From positions 124,001-188,000 of the forward strand of contig CALVTM010000001.1 of the NCBI GenBank assembly GCA_944362615.1: 64,000 nucleotides of DNA. Reading direction: 5' to 3'. The stretch comes from an uncultured Clostridia bacterium (GTDB taxonomy: Bacteria > Bacillota > Clostridia > Christensenellales > Pumilibacteraceae). Both the position numbers and the translations under genes were made by a program. The notes under the pieces are model-generated. The model was not told where the DNA came from. It did not search any database and was given only the letters and a program-made list of their open reading frames with translations. Shown here in pieces: positions 6,881-16,158 of the stretch (its first letter is position 1; every line of letters begins with the position of its first letter).

Positions 6881-8248
6881 ATGAAAGCTACGATGGATAA
6901 GCTCGTAAATCTCTGCAAGGGCCGCGGAATAATTTTCCCGGGTAGCGAGATCTACGGCGGCATGGGCAACACCTGGGATTACGGTCCTATCGGTGTGGAA
7001 ATCAAAAACAATATCAAGCGCGCATGGTGGAAGAGATTTGTTCAGGAAAGCGACAACTCATACGGTATCGATGCCGCTATACTTATGAACAGCCGTGTGT
7101 GGGAAGCAAGCGGCCATACTACGTCGTTCTCCGACCCTAAGATGGACTGCAAATTCTGCAAGACCCGCCACCGCGCGGATAACCTTATCGAAGCGCATTC
7201 CAAAGGCAAAGTCAATCCCGATACGATGACGAACGAAGAAATGGAAGCGTATATCCGCGAACATCACGTTACCTGCCCCAAGTGCGGCAAAAGCGACTTT
7301 ACGCCTATCCGTACGTTCAATCTTATGTTTGAAACAAGCAGAGGCGTTACAGAGGAAGGTCAGAACACAATCTATCTCCGTCCGGAAACCGCGCAGGGTG
7401 AATTCGTCAATTTCCTGAATGTACAGCGCACAACCCGTGCAAAAGTACCTTTCGGCATAGGTCAGATCGGCAAGGCTTTCAGAAACGAGATAACACCGGG
7501 TAACTTCATTTTTCGTACTATTGAATTTGAGCAGATGGAACATCAGTGGTTCTGCAAAAAAGGTACGGACAGCGAGTATTACAACTACTTCAAAAAAGCT
7601 GCTTGGGATTTCCTTCTTGACCTCGGTTTTGACCCTGAACATCTGAGATACAAGGACCATGATAAGCTTGCGCATTACGCAAAAGCGGCGTGCGATATAC
7701 AGTACCTGTTTCCCATCGGCTGGAGCGAGCTTAACGGTATACATAACCGTACCGATTATGACCTCAGCCGCCATTCGGAATTTTCGGGCAAGAACATGGA
7801 ATATACGGATCCTGTCACCGGAGAAAAATATATTCCCTATGTCATCGAATATTCGATCGGCGCAGATCGCCTGATGCTTGCAGTTCTTACGGAAGCTTAC
7901 GACGAAGAGACGCTGGATAACGGAGAGACCCGTGTCGTCATGCGCTTCCACCCCGCTGTCGCAGCTTACAAAGTCGCAATTCTTCCCCTTCAGAAAAATC
8001 TCGGAGAAAAAGCACGCGAAATTTATAAGAAACTCGCTAAGTCCTTTATGTGCACTTATGACGAAGCCGGCTCTATCGGCAAGCGCTACCGCCGCCAGGA
8101 CGAAATCGGTACCCCGTTCTGCGTGACAGTGGATTTTGATACGGCAAACGATAACACCGTTACCGTACGTGACCGTGACACCATGGAACAGATCCGTATG
8201 CCCATCGATCAGCTGGAAAGTTATATCACAGATAAGATCAAATTCTGA
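6881..8248 (+). CDS. glyS: Glycyl-tRNA synthetase, homodimer type
   Basis: This class II synthetase charges tRNA-Gly. It is the single-chain alpha2 type (455 residues), not the alpha-beta form of many bacteria. The N-terminal catalytic core carries the class II motif 2 region with FRNEITPGNFIFRTIEFEQM near residue 205 and a Cys pair region with CPKCGKSDF near residue 133. The C-terminal anticodon-binding domain follows from about residue 360. An AAGGAG lies 12 bases before the ATG. It is a single-gene unit with its own promoter and terminator. Confidence 0.97.
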   Translation: MKATMDKLVNLCKGRGIIFPGSEIYGGMGNTWDYGPIGVEIKNNIKRAWWKRFVQESDNSYGIDAAILMNSRVWEASGHTTSFSDPKMDCKFCKTRHRADNLIEAHSKGKVNPDTMTNEEMEAYIREHHVTCPKCGKSDFTPIRTFNLMFETSRGVTEEGQNTIYLRPETAQGEFVNFLNVQRTTRAKVPFGIGQIGKAFRNEITPGNFIFRTIEFEQMEHQWFCKKGTDSEYYNYFKKAAWDFLLDLGFDPEHLRYKDHDKLAHYAKAACDIQYLFPIGWSELNGIHNRTDYDLSRHSEFSGKNMEYTDPVTGEKYIPYVIEYSIGADRLMLAVLTEAYDEETLDNGETRVVMRFHPAVAAYKVAILPLQKNLGEKAREIYKKLAKSFMCTYDEAGSIGKRYRRQDEIGTPFCVTVDFDTANDNTVTVRDRDTMEQIRMPIDQLESYITDKIKF

Positions 8249-8270
8249 TCGGAATCACATGAATTCGCTG

Positions 8271-8304
8271 AAGCGCTCTGACTGAACAGGTCAGAGCGCT
8301 TTTT
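8271..8304 (+). terminator. glyS terminator
   Basis: A 12-base perfect stem (8271-8282 with 8290-8301) with a 7-base loop is followed by a T-run at 8300-8304. Confidence 0.9.
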
Positions 8305-8310
8305 ATAAAT

Positions 8311-8400
8311 AAAAAAGAGTGAAATCCCAGAACTGATATGCACCTCCAAAAGCTGTCCAACTTTTGGGGTTCACTTCAAACCGGGATCTCACTCTTTTTT
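8311..8400. repeat. Nested 90-base inverted repeat between glyS and dapB
   Basis: The outer arms (8311-8328 and 8383-8400) pair over about 18 bases with few mismatches; they start with six A and end with six T, so the unit can terminate transcription from both sides. Inside lies a second hairpin, CCAAAAG...CTTTTGG, within a longer near-palindrome around 8336-8378. The inner sequence resembles the paired ends of IS3-type insertion sequences with the middle missing. This likeness is from memory and unproven. Confidence 0.6.
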
Positions 8401-8419
8401 CAATCGCTTTTCAGAACGA

Positions 8420-9163
8420 TCATTTCATTGAAGATATATAATCCGTCATATCGTACATACCTGCTGCTTTTCCGATAATGTACGATGCGGCTTTTATCGC
8501 GCCTTCCGCGAATATGTTTCTCGAAAGCGCCGTATGCTTTATCTCCACTATCTCATCTTCGCCTATAAACATTACGGTATGCTCACCGACTATTGTGCCT
8601 CCGCGAAGCGCATGAACGCCTATATCTCCCTTTTCGCGCTTACATGAACCGCTTCTTCCGTTCACTATATTCGGAGTGTAATCCAACCCTGTTTTTACCG
8701 CCTCAAGCATCTGAAGGGCTGTTCCGGACGGAGCATCTACCTTGCGATTATGATGTGCTTCCACGATTTCTATGTCAAATCCTTTGAGCGCGGCAGCAAG
8801 AGCGGGCAGTACGCTTTCTACGACATTTACGCCAAGACTCATATTTGCAGAACGGAATACGGCGACTTTTTCGGATAAAGCCTTTATTTTCTTAAGCTCG
8901 TCATCCGTGTATCCTGTTGTCGCCATTACGGCAGGTACGTTTCGGCTGACTGCGAGCTTTATCACCTCGTCAAGAGTGGACGGACGCGAAAAATCAATGA
9001 TAACGTCAAAATCAACGTTCACTTCGTCCGCCGTCTTGAATACCGGATATTTGACTCCCGGCACGACGTCTATGCCTCCGGCAACCTCTATCCCCTCGCG
9101 CTCGGCACACTCGCAGATAGCTCTGCCCATCTTTCCGTTAATACCTATCAGAAATATTTTCAT
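8420..9163 (-). CDS. dapB: 4-hydroxy-tetrahydrodipicolinate reductase
   Basis: This enzyme reduces the DapA product in diaminopimelate and lysine synthesis, with NAD(P)H. The N-terminal loop GINGKMGRAI and the substrate motif HHNRKVDAPSGTA near residue 138 are diagnostic. The length of 247 is typical. It lies only 3 bases behind the GH95-like gene and is co-transcribed with it, away from asd and dapA at 32 kb, so it escapes the lysine riboswitch that controls them. Confidence 0.97.
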   Translation of the reverse strand: MKIFLIGINGKMGRAICECAEREGIEVAGGIDVVPGVKYPVFKTADEVNVDFDVIIDFSRPSTLDEVIKLAVSRNVPAVMATTGYTDDELKKIKALSEKVAVFRSANMSLGVNVVESVLPALAAALKGFDIEIVEAHHNRKVDAPSGTALQMLEAVKTGLDYTPNIVNGRSGSCKREKGDIGVHALRGGTIVGEHTVMFIGEDEIVEIKHTALSRNIFAEGAIKAASYIIGKAAGMYDMTDYISSMK

Positions 9164-9166
9164 AGT

Positions 9167-11557
9167 TTACAACCTTATATCTATCGTTATTACTTTATTT
9201 GCCTGCATCTTTATGTCGGTGATAAGTCCGCGCTCCTGGTCGAACTTCTCTCCGCCTTTACCCGGACGATATACAGCGCCTGCCGGTATCTTCACACAGA
9301 TATCGCGCGCCTTACGGGACTTGAGTTTTATCGTCGCACTGTTCTTCTTGTTGTTCCAGTCAAGCGATACGACTTCCACGCCCGCACGAGTCATAAAGTT
9401 GCTTATGCTGCCTGCCGCAAACGACTGAGGTTTCGCCGGAAGGATGCTTATGCAGTTATCAAAAGACTGAACGAGCATTTCCTGAAGCGCATTGGTAACG
9501 CCCATATTCGGCTCTATGGAATATGTCGCCCATACGTCGCTTACTCCCATTCCCATTCCGCGCCAGTCGCTGAGCGCAAACACAAGATTGCTCATGCACA
9601 TCGTCCTGACCATCCGAACGATCGCATTATAAGCTTCTTCGCCGTCTCCGACACGCGCAAATATATTGGCATAACGCGCAATATAAGCGCTCGTGAAATT
9701 GCGTTTCGCCGTATCGAACTTCTTCTTCGCAGTCATAGCAAAGCCTTTAAGCAGCTCGGGCGTAAGCGCGTTGATCTCCGTGCCCGGGAATACCGGATAA
9801 TACAGCAGAGTGGACGGCGAACGGTCATTGTCCGCATACGAATTATCTATGTATTCTTTAACCGTTCCGTACGCATTGAACGCATATGCGGGAATACATG
9901 TAAGCATATATTCCCATTTCTTTACATCATCCTTATAAAGACCGGTTATCGCGCTGCCCTTTATCAGATCACCTAGCAAGCCTTTCAGAACGGCAAAGTC
10001 TACAGTGGAATTACGCGCTATCTTGAGTTCGTCATCGCCTATGGCATAGTTGCCGGGTGTAGTCTCGGGACTGTATGACGGGCAGGATTCGTATCTGCCG
10101 TCTTTAAGCTTGAGAAATTCCTCGTAAAAGGTCGCAACGTCTTTCATGAACGGCATCGCTTTGGATTTAAGGAATTTTTCATCGCCGGTATAATTGTAAT
10201 AATCATAGAACAACCGGCATACCCATCCGGCAGCAGCCGTGAAGTGGATTACTCCTGGATCGACTGAACCGAGCGCGCCCGTGCCGTGCGCTATGACCGA
10301 AGGTATCATTATTCCCCTGCATCCGTACAGACGGCTGGCGTTCTTTTTAAGATCATCAATTACATTGGAATAATAAGTATATATGCTTTCTATGTACTCG
10401 CAAAGATTGCCGGTGAATACCTGGTTGTACATCGACTGCATGCTTCCGGATGCATCAATATGTGAAAGCGGAGCTTTATAATCGCCGCACCACAGTCCAT
10501 ATGGCGCCGAAGGCAAAGTTTCGGGCGTGGAAGAGGTTATGAGCAGGAATCTGCCGAATCCCCACAGCTTCTCTATCAACGCTACGGGAATATCTCCTTC
10601 CGAAAACGTCCTGTCAAGCAGGTCTTCTACAGCCTCGTCTCTGCCGTCCGCATTCAAGTCGAAGTCCGCCGAGCCGAAAAGCTTGGAGTGGATCGCAGTA
10701 TGTTCTTTGAGCAGTTTGTCGTATGTAAGCTTGACGCCGGTAAGTGCGGTCTTAAGGTTCTTCCACTCTTTCTCACGCTGGCTCTCTATGAAAGGACGGA
10801 TAAGCACAAGCACTTTATCTGCACCTTTTATGGTTATGCCTTTGACCGGATCTACCGATTGCGTTCCTCCATAATAGCTGATACGCGCAGTGCAACCGAA
10901 TTCCGTTCCGTTATCAGAACGAGCGGAAAAATACATGAAGTAATTTTCGTATTTTATATTGATACCGTCCGGCAGCTTGCTAACCGATACCGGAGTACGC
11001 ACATTAAATTTATCGTGAAGCGAAAAAGAAAATGTTGCTTCTATCGTCTTACTTCCCGCTTTTGTTATTTCATAACATAATGTGTTGTTCGCACGGGAAA
11101 CAAAACACGAGCGCTCATACCTCGTCGTACCGTCGCGATATGTAACAGTGATCTCTCCATTATCCATATTCAGAATGCGTTGGTATTCTCTCGCGGGTTT
11201 ATCAAGCGGGAAGTCAATATGGAAATCACACAGAGGAAGCGGATACGCCATCTGAGGACGGTAATTCTTCGTTATCAGAGCGGAAGACAAAATATCCTGC
11301 GCTGCAGCCGGGTTATCTTCATCCATTTTCTTACGTACCGTCTGGATTTTGTCAACTACATCCTGAAGCACGCCTACATGACCTTGCCACCATAAGTCAC
11401 GATGGTTGAGCATCACAACGTCACTGCCTGCGCCGCCGTAAACTGCCGCACCGAGCACACCGTTGCCGGTCGGAAGCGCTTCACGCCAGGTAGACCCCCA
11501 CCAGGATGCCGGCTTGTTAAACCTTAATGTGTTCTTTGGTTTTCCAATTTTTGCCAT
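9167..11557 (-). CDS. GH95-like (alpha-fucosidase family) glycoside hydrolase, atypical
   Basis: The 796-residue protein has the N-terminal block of family GH95 (KPASWWGS, REALPTGNGVLGAAVYGG, then LNHRDLWWQG) and an (alpha/alpha)6-barrel-like middle with CPSYSPET, where the family's catalytic Glu falls. Other key positions differ: where GH95 enzymes carry a conserved Asp before GNFG it reads SIEPNMG, and the Asn-x-Asn region is replaced. Substrate is therefore uncertain. There is no signal peptide, so it acts in the cytoplasm. I chose the ATG at 11557 because GGGAG lies 9 bases before it; an in-frame ATG 24 bases upstream has no such site. It is followed by dapB. Confidence 0.7.
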   Translation of the reverse strand: MAKIGKPKNTLRFNKPASWWGSTWREALPTGNGVLGAAVYGGAGSDVVMLNHRDLWWQGHVGVLQDVVDKIQTVRKKMDEDNPAAAQDILSSALITKNYRPQMAYPLPLCDFHIDFPLDKPAREYQRILNMDNGEITVTYRDGTTRYERSCFVSRANNTLCYEITKAGSKTIEATFSFSLHDKFNVRTPVSVSKLPDGINIKYENYFMYFSARSDNGTEFGCTARISYYGGTQSVDPVKGITIKGADKVLVLIRPFIESQREKEWKNLKTALTGVKLTYDKLLKEHTAIHSKLFGSADFDLNADGRDEAVEDLLDRTFSEGDIPVALIEKLWGFGRFLLITSSTPETLPSAPYGLWCGDYKAPLSHIDASGSMQSMYNQVFTGNLCEYIESIYTYYSNVIDDLKKNASRLYGCRGIMIPSVIAHGTGALGSVDPGVIHFTAAAGWVCRLFYDYYNYTGDEKFLKSKAMPFMKDVATFYEEFLKLKDGRYESCPSYSPETTPGNYAIGDDELKIARNSTVDFAVLKGLLGDLIKGSAITGLYKDDVKKWEYMLTCIPAYAFNAYGTVKEYIDNSYADNDRSPSTLLYYPVFPGTEINALTPELLKGFAMTAKKKFDTAKRNFTSAYIARYANIFARVGDGEEAYNAIVRMVRTMCMSNLVFALSDWRGMGMGVSDVWATYSIEPNMGVTNALQEMLVQSFDNCISILPAKPQSFAAGSISNFMTRAGVEVVSLDWNNKKNSATIKLKSRKARDICVKIPAGAVYRPGKGGEKFDQERGLITDIKMQANKVITIDIRL

Positions 11558-11614
11558 TTTCTCATTCTCCCTGCCGTACATGACGCCGCTAAGCGCCGCT
11601 GTTCCGACAAATAT

Positions 11615-11643
11615 ATTATAACAAATACACCTTATTTTGTCCA
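11615..11643 (-). promoter_or_regulatory. Promoter of the GH95-like gene and dapB
   Basis: TGGACA at 11638-11643 and TATAAT at 11615-11620 on the minus strand, 17 bases apart. Confidence 0.75.
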
Positions 11644-11656
11644 GTGCTTATACATT

Positions 11657-11698
11657 AAAAAAGACGGAAAAAACTTAATCGATTTTTTCCGTCTTTTT
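11657..11698. terminator. Terminator of the M28-like gene
   Basis: A-run plus GACGG plus A-run pairs with the matching T-run, CCGTC and T-run across a short loop; the stem is about 16 bases and works in both directions. Confidence 0.85.
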
Positions 11699-11744
11699 AA
11701 TCAATTTTTAATTTCTGACTAGCGCATAACAGCTATGTCTTTTA

Positions 11745-14600
11745 TCAGCTTGCAGTGTCGTAAATGATTTCCGCATATCTGAGCTGATAGCCGTATTCGG
11801 AGTCAAATCCTTTTGCAAGATCATTGTATTCTCTGACCGCACTGGATATTGTCGGGTTGTCCGTTATGCTGTAGCTGTATCCGCTTACGCTTACAGAAGA
11901 TGTATCAGTTTCCACGTACATAGAGCAGTCACCCTGACCGAAAGGAAGCACGATCTCAGTGGAGTCCGAAGCAGCATTCAAGGTTATGCTGTATACTATT
12001 TCGGAGGCGTCTATCGAAGATGGATCGGAGGTATGATGACCGTTGTATATCGTGATCGTATCTCCGTCGTTCACACCGCTTACGTTTATCGTAACCTGAG
12101 ACGATGCTCCGTCAATAGGCGCTATGTGTACGATGCTGTATCCTTCAAGAGCAGTATCCGGACGTGTGAGCAGGCTAGACGCGCTGTTTGCGTCACTCGT
12201 GTTCACGTACTTGCGGTATTCGCCGCCGAACGTATCGTCCCAGATCCAGTTCCAGTAATCGAAGTCGGAGTTTCCGAGATACTTGACGTTTCTGTAAACA
12301 GCTTCATCTTTAATCAGCCATGAGTAGCTGCCTGTCGTGCTAGTATTTGCATCAATGTAACATACGATCGCGTTATCGAATATGCTGTCACGAATGTCAA
12401 AGTTATTGCTGCCGAGAGCAGTCGTTCTGTTCCTCGAGAAGTCAATGTTCGCATATGCGCCGAGACTGCACGAAAGTACAAGTGCGACAGTCGCAACAAT
12501 AGTTATCACAAGTACGCCGAACCAGTTATGGTATCTCCACGCAACCTTATGCTTTACCAGTCTGTCCTCGGTAACCGTCGTAAACTTACCTTTCTTTGCC
12601 TCGTCCTCTACTTCTTCCGTCACTGTTTCGATAACAGGTACAGTGTGCTTCGGAAGCTTCTCGAACGCATCGGACATCACAGGCTGTACATAGTCAAAGT
12701 AAGGAGTGATGGTCGTAAGAAGCAGCGTTACCGCAAGCATCATGAAGATTACGGATACCGTTGCAACAAGCGTACCCATGATCAGCATCGTATGCATAAG
12801 TATGGGAAGCACGAACATTGCCGGTATGGTGTAAAGGAAAAGTCTCTCTATGCCGAAACCGCACTTGTTGCGGAATGCGCCTTTAAGCAGCGTGCTGATC
12901 ATCATTACAGCCATGAATGCTATGCCTGCAATAACGAACGGAAGCGATGCCTGAGGATAAATGAATCCGAATGCCGCGCCTATAACTGCCGTAAGAAGCG
13001 CGCCGCCGCGCACACAATCGGACGCCTTTACTTTAAATCCCTTTTTGATGAGCGGGAATAATCCGCAGCTCACTGCTGCCGCGAATATAACAGCGGGAGC
13101 CAGCAGTGCGGGGCTCATCATCTGAGCGGTCACAAGCATGTTTATCGTTATCACGCCGAACGCCGCCATAAGTGAACCGAGTACAAAGTATGCCGCCGCA
13201 AACGCTGCAAGCGAGAAGCCCATTACCACAAGCACTCCGCTTGCCGCCTTAAGTGCGTTTACTATACTGAAATCCTTGAAACGTGCCGCAAGAAGCAGCG
13301 CCGCAACTATCATTGCCACAAGTACCGCGCTCATTACATAGATCGCAGGTCCTGTCGCTATTCCGCTGAGACCCATCCAGCTGAACGAGCCCGCGTTTGT
13401 TATCGACGAAAGGCTTGCAAGGTCTACGTTTCCGAAATGCTCCGCAAGCGCCATCATCTCCGCAGCGAACTGCGAAGTCGTATCGCCGGAAAGCCATGCG
13501 TTCTTAGCCGCAACGGTCGCCGGAGACGTTTCCGTGTAATTACCTCCGGTCACCATTATGTTGATAGCCGGGAACATCCACTCTTCCTGATAGTCAAGGT
13601 AGAACGCATTCATGTCAGACATGTTGTCGTTCTCGTAAAGACCCATTACAGAGCTATCCGTACGTGCAGTGCCGCCGGACGCCATATATGCGCCCATTAT
13701 ACCGGAATCCGCATCAGACGTACCTACTATGGTAAGCGTGCCGTCCGACGTTACCGCGTCAAAGTTGAACGCAGTACCTATTCTTTCCACAACATTGCCG
13801 AAGCCCGTAAACTGATACATAAACGCGTAAGCTCCGACACTCGATTCATATCTTCCGTCAGTTATTACAAAAACAAGGTCGTTCTCGTAATTTGCACCCG
13901 AAGATATGATCTCGTCGATCACGGATACCATTGCGGAAACCGACGACGCGCCCGCATAGCCTGCGCTGCCGCTGTCCGAGTCATAATGCGTCATAAACAG
14001 TACCGCATCGCCGTATTCGCTTACTGAAGATGCAGACCTCGTGACGCTGCCCGGTATTACAACTACAAGGTTGTTCGGCTGTCTGCCCGCAAATATGTTG
14101 GCTTCGTATCCGGATTCATCACCCGTCGTCATCGCATATACCGTATCGTTATCAACCGTATAATCGATCTCGGGATCGGAAAAATCCTGCCAGGTATATG
14201 TCGCGGTCACGTTGCTGCCGCTTACGGCAAAATCAGCGGTTATATCCATATCCGCACCGTCTGTTTTATCAACGGTTTCATTTGCCCTCTTCGCTGCAGC
14301 TTCAGTCAGTCCGTCTATCTCCGCAAGCCAACCGTCTATAGTTTCGGCTGCACGGTCAGACGAATTGCCCGTTTCGATGAACCAGGAATTGCGCTCTCCC
14401 ATATCGGCAAGCGCTTCCGCTCTTGTCGATGCTTCCGCCGTATCAAATCCGGCATTTGTCGAAGCAGTCGACATATAGTAAGTCACAAACGAAAATACCA
14501 GCAAAAGAACCGCAACTATTGCAAGCAACGGGTAATAAACTTTCCCGAAAGTTTTAAGCGCGGCAGGCTGTTTGCTGCTTACGTTTTCCTCTTTGTTCAT
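11745..14600 (-). CDS. Large membrane protein with M28-peptidase-like ectodomain
   Basis: The protein has 951 residues. Residues 22-44 form a first membrane helix. An extracytoplasmic domain at about 60-390 has the M28 fold landmarks THYDSDSG (His205) and VFVITDG near residue 246. About eight hydrophobic helices follow at roughly 415-690, then a cytoplasmic linker rich in Glu and Lys, one more helix and a beta-rich, Ser- and Thr-rich C-terminal domain. In active M28 enzymes the second ligand block has an Asp-Asp/Asn-Gly motif and the third a Glu-Glu pair; here they read GYAGASS and DGRYES. The domain is probably not a standard zinc peptidase. Single gene with its own promoter and terminator. 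Confidence 0.7.
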   Translation of the reverse strand: MNKEENVSSKQPAALKTFGKVYYPLLAIVAVLLLVFSFVTYYMSTASTNAGFDTAEASTRAEALADMGERNSWFIETGNSSDRAAETIDGWLAEIDGLTEAAAKRANETVDKTDGADMDITADFAVSGSNVTATYTWQDFSDPEIDYTVDNDTVYAMTTGDESGYEANIFAGRQPNNLVVVIPGSVTRSASSVSEYGDAVLFMTHYDSDSGSAGYAGASSVSAMVSVIDEIISSGANYENDLVFVITDGRYESSVGAYAFMYQFTGFGNVVERIGTAFNFDAVTSDGTLTIVGTSDADSGIMGAYMASGGTARTDSSVMGLYENDNMSDMNAFYLDYQEEWMFPAINIMVTGGNYTETSPATVAAKNAWLSGDTTSQFAAEMMALAEHFGNVDLASLSSITNAGSFSWMGLSGIATGPAIYVMSAVLVAMIVAALLLAARFKDFSIVNALKAASGVLVVMGFSLAAFAAAYFVLGSLMAAFGVITINMLVTAQMMSPALLAPAVIFAAAVSCGLFPLIKKGFKVKASDCVRGGALLTAVIGAAFGFIYPQASLPFVIAGIAFMAVMMISTLLKGAFRNKCGFGIERLFLYTIPAMFVLPILMHTMLIMGTLVATVSVIFMMLAVTLLLTTITPYFDYVQPVMSDAFEKLPKHTVPVIETVTEEVEDEAKKGKFTTVTEDRLVKHKVAWRYHNWFGVLVITIVATVALVLSCSLGAYANIDFSRNRTTALGSNNFDIRDSIFDNAIVCYIDANTSTTGSYSWLIKDEAVYRNVKYLGNSDFDYWNWIWDDTFGGEYRKYVNTSDANSASSLLTRPDTALEGYSIVHIAPIDGASSQVTINVSGVNDGDTITIYNGHHTSDPSSIDASEIVYSITLNAASDSTEIVLPFGQGDCSMYVETDTSSVSVSGYSYSITDNPTISSAVREYNDLAKGFDSEYGYQLRYAEIIYDTAS

Positions 14601-14655
14601 GAAGTAGATTCCTCTCTTTATTGGACATACGGAAAAAATTTCCGCTATCCGTTCT

Positions 14656-14683
14656 ATTTTAGCACAAAGCCCCGTGGATTCAA
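14656..14683 (-). promoter_or_regulatory. Promoter of the M28-like gene
   Basis: TTGAAT at 14678-14683 and TAAAAT at 14656-14661 on the minus strand, 16 bases apart, with a TGC before the -10. Confidence 0.55.
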
Positions 14684-14722
14684 AACAAATTCACGTACTT
14701 TTTTTATTTTATATATAAAAAA

Positions 14723-15622
14723 TTATGCGCCGGCATACGCCTCCGCTATCTTGGCAGCTTCGGATGACACAAGCTCGGCTATCCTGGCTGGGGACAATAC
14801 CCTGACATACGAACCGAAAGACAATATTTTCCTCACCAGCTCGCCTCCGCCGTATACCCTTGCCCTTGCCCGCGGAGGATCGCTCTCGGTCACCGCGCCG
14901 CTGCCCAGCCATTCTTCCACGCCCGCACGCGCGTTTTCATCAAATTCTATTTCCAGATCCACCGATCCGCCGTCCAGCATAAGCGCGTTATGCACGTCAG
15001 CTCTGTCATCCCGCGTGAACGCCATATCGGTAAGAGCGACGCTCCTCACTCTTGCAAGTCTGAATAATCTGAAGTCATTATGTACATGACACCTGCCGTA
15101 GACATAACGCACACCTTCTTTAAGAGCTATGCAGTACGGATCAAATAACCGTCTCGAAACAGTTCCGCTTTTGTCGGCATACTCCATATCCACGCTTACA
15201 CCGTTCCGCATCGCCGCCGTCATAGCATCCTCTTTTGCGGATGCGCCCTCTCCGTTCCAGTTATCAAAATCCACCACGAGCTGTCCCGACGTATCGCACC
15301 CGGAAAGTGCTGATAGTTTATCCAGCACTTCTTCTGTAAGGTTGTCCTTGAATGTTCCGGACAATGCGGACAGACATGTTCTAATCCTTTCAGTGTCTTC
15401 AGCTGTAAGCAGAGTGCTTGTCAGTTTGAACTCACCCGGTATACTGTATCCGCCGCCTTTGCCGCTTTCAGATACGACAGGCACTCCGGATTCCACAAGC
15501 GCCGTTATATATCTCTGCACGGAGCGTTCGGATATTTCCGCCTTTTTTGCCAGTTCCGTGCGAGACATTTTGTCGTTAGCTATGAGCGCAATCATTATAC
15601 GATACATTCGTGATATGTCCAT
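14723..15622 (-). CDS. WYL-domain transcriptional regulator, probably leaderless
   Basis: An N-terminal winged helix-turn-helix (ISERSVQRYITALVESG) is followed by a WYL ligand-sensing domain (around YCIALKEGVRYVYGRC) and a C-terminal WCX-like part. Such proteins bind DNA and sense small ligands or nucleic acids. I chose the ATG at 15622: its A lies where transcription should start from the promoter at 15629-15657, and no Shine-Dalgarno is present. A GTG at 15640 in the same frame would add six residues but overlaps the promoter. The target genes are unknown; the M28-like gene downstream is one candidate. Confidence 0.8.
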   Translation of the reverse strand: MDISRMYRIMIALIANDKMSRTELAKKAEISERSVQRYITALVESGVPVVSESGKGGGYSIPGEFKLTSTLLTAEDTERIRTCLSALSGTFKDNLTEEVLDKLSALSGCDTSGQLVVDFDNWNGEGASAKEDAMTAAMRNGVSVDMEYADKSGTVSRRLFDPYCIALKEGVRYVYGRCHVHNDFRLFRLARVRSVALTDMAFTRDDRADVHNALMLDGGSVDLEIEFDENARAGVEEWLGSGAVTESDPPRARARVYGGGELVRKILSFGSYVRVLSPARIAELVSSEAAKIAEAYAGA

Positions 15623-15628
15623 AGCCGT

Positions 15629-15657
15629 ATTATACAACACCTTTAAGTAACAGTCAA
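15629..15657 (-). promoter_or_regulatory. Near-consensus promoter six bases from a start codon
   Basis: TTGACT at 15652-15657, 17-base spacer and TATAAT at 15629-15634 on the minus strand; then six bases and the ATG of the WYL regulator. The initiation point should coincide with the start codon. Confidence 0.8.
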
Positions 15658-16158
15658 TTAAAAACCCAGCGCACGCGCATATACCCTGCTCGCGAACAGC
15701 ACTCTTTTTATATACTGCGCGGTTTCCGGATAAGGATCCCAGCCGTCACGCAACCAGCGCTCCGCATTGGACGGTCCGGCATTATATGCCGCAAGAGCTA
15801 CGCGCACGTCGCCGAACCTGTCGAGCAGGTATGCAATGTATGCCGCGCCCAGCCTGATCTCACTTTCGGCACTTCCGTCCGCCTGTATGCCCGTGCGCTC
15901 GGACATCATTTCCCGCACCACCGGCATAAGCTGCATGGGTCCGCTCGCCCCAGCATGACTGACCGCATTCACATCGTACCGGCTCTCGGCAAATATCATC
16001 CCGCGCAGCAACGCCTCGTCCACGCCGAACTCTTGCGCGGCAAGCTCCGTTTCGCGCGACAAACTGTCCGGGAATATTTTATTGAACGCAAAACAGCATA
16101 TCGCCGCGACAAGCACGGCGATAAGAAGTATCAGACTTTTCCTATGATTTTCAGCCAC
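15658..16158 (-). CDS. Membrane-anchored lytic transglycosylase (SLT domain)
   Basis: The enzyme cleaves peptidoglycan glycan strands. Residues 8-25 form an N-terminal anchor. The SLT domain has the catalytic Glu in AESRYD near residue 58, then GASGPMQLMP and the AAYNAGP motif near residue 125. The length of 166 is compact but complete. It starts with a GTG at 16158 inside the end of the preceding gene (28-base overlap), with AAAGGAG 11 bases before it, so the two are coupled. A lytic transglycosylase next to coaE is common in Clostridia as far as I recall. Confidence 0.92.
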   Translation of the reverse strand: MAENHRKSLILLIAVLVAAICCFAFNKIFPDSLSRETELAAQEFGVDEALLRGMIFAESRYDVNAVSHAGASGPMQLMPVVREMMSERTGIQADGSAESEIRLGAAYIAYLLDRFGDVRVALAAYNAGPSNAERWLRDGWDPYPETAQYIKRVLFASRVYARALGF

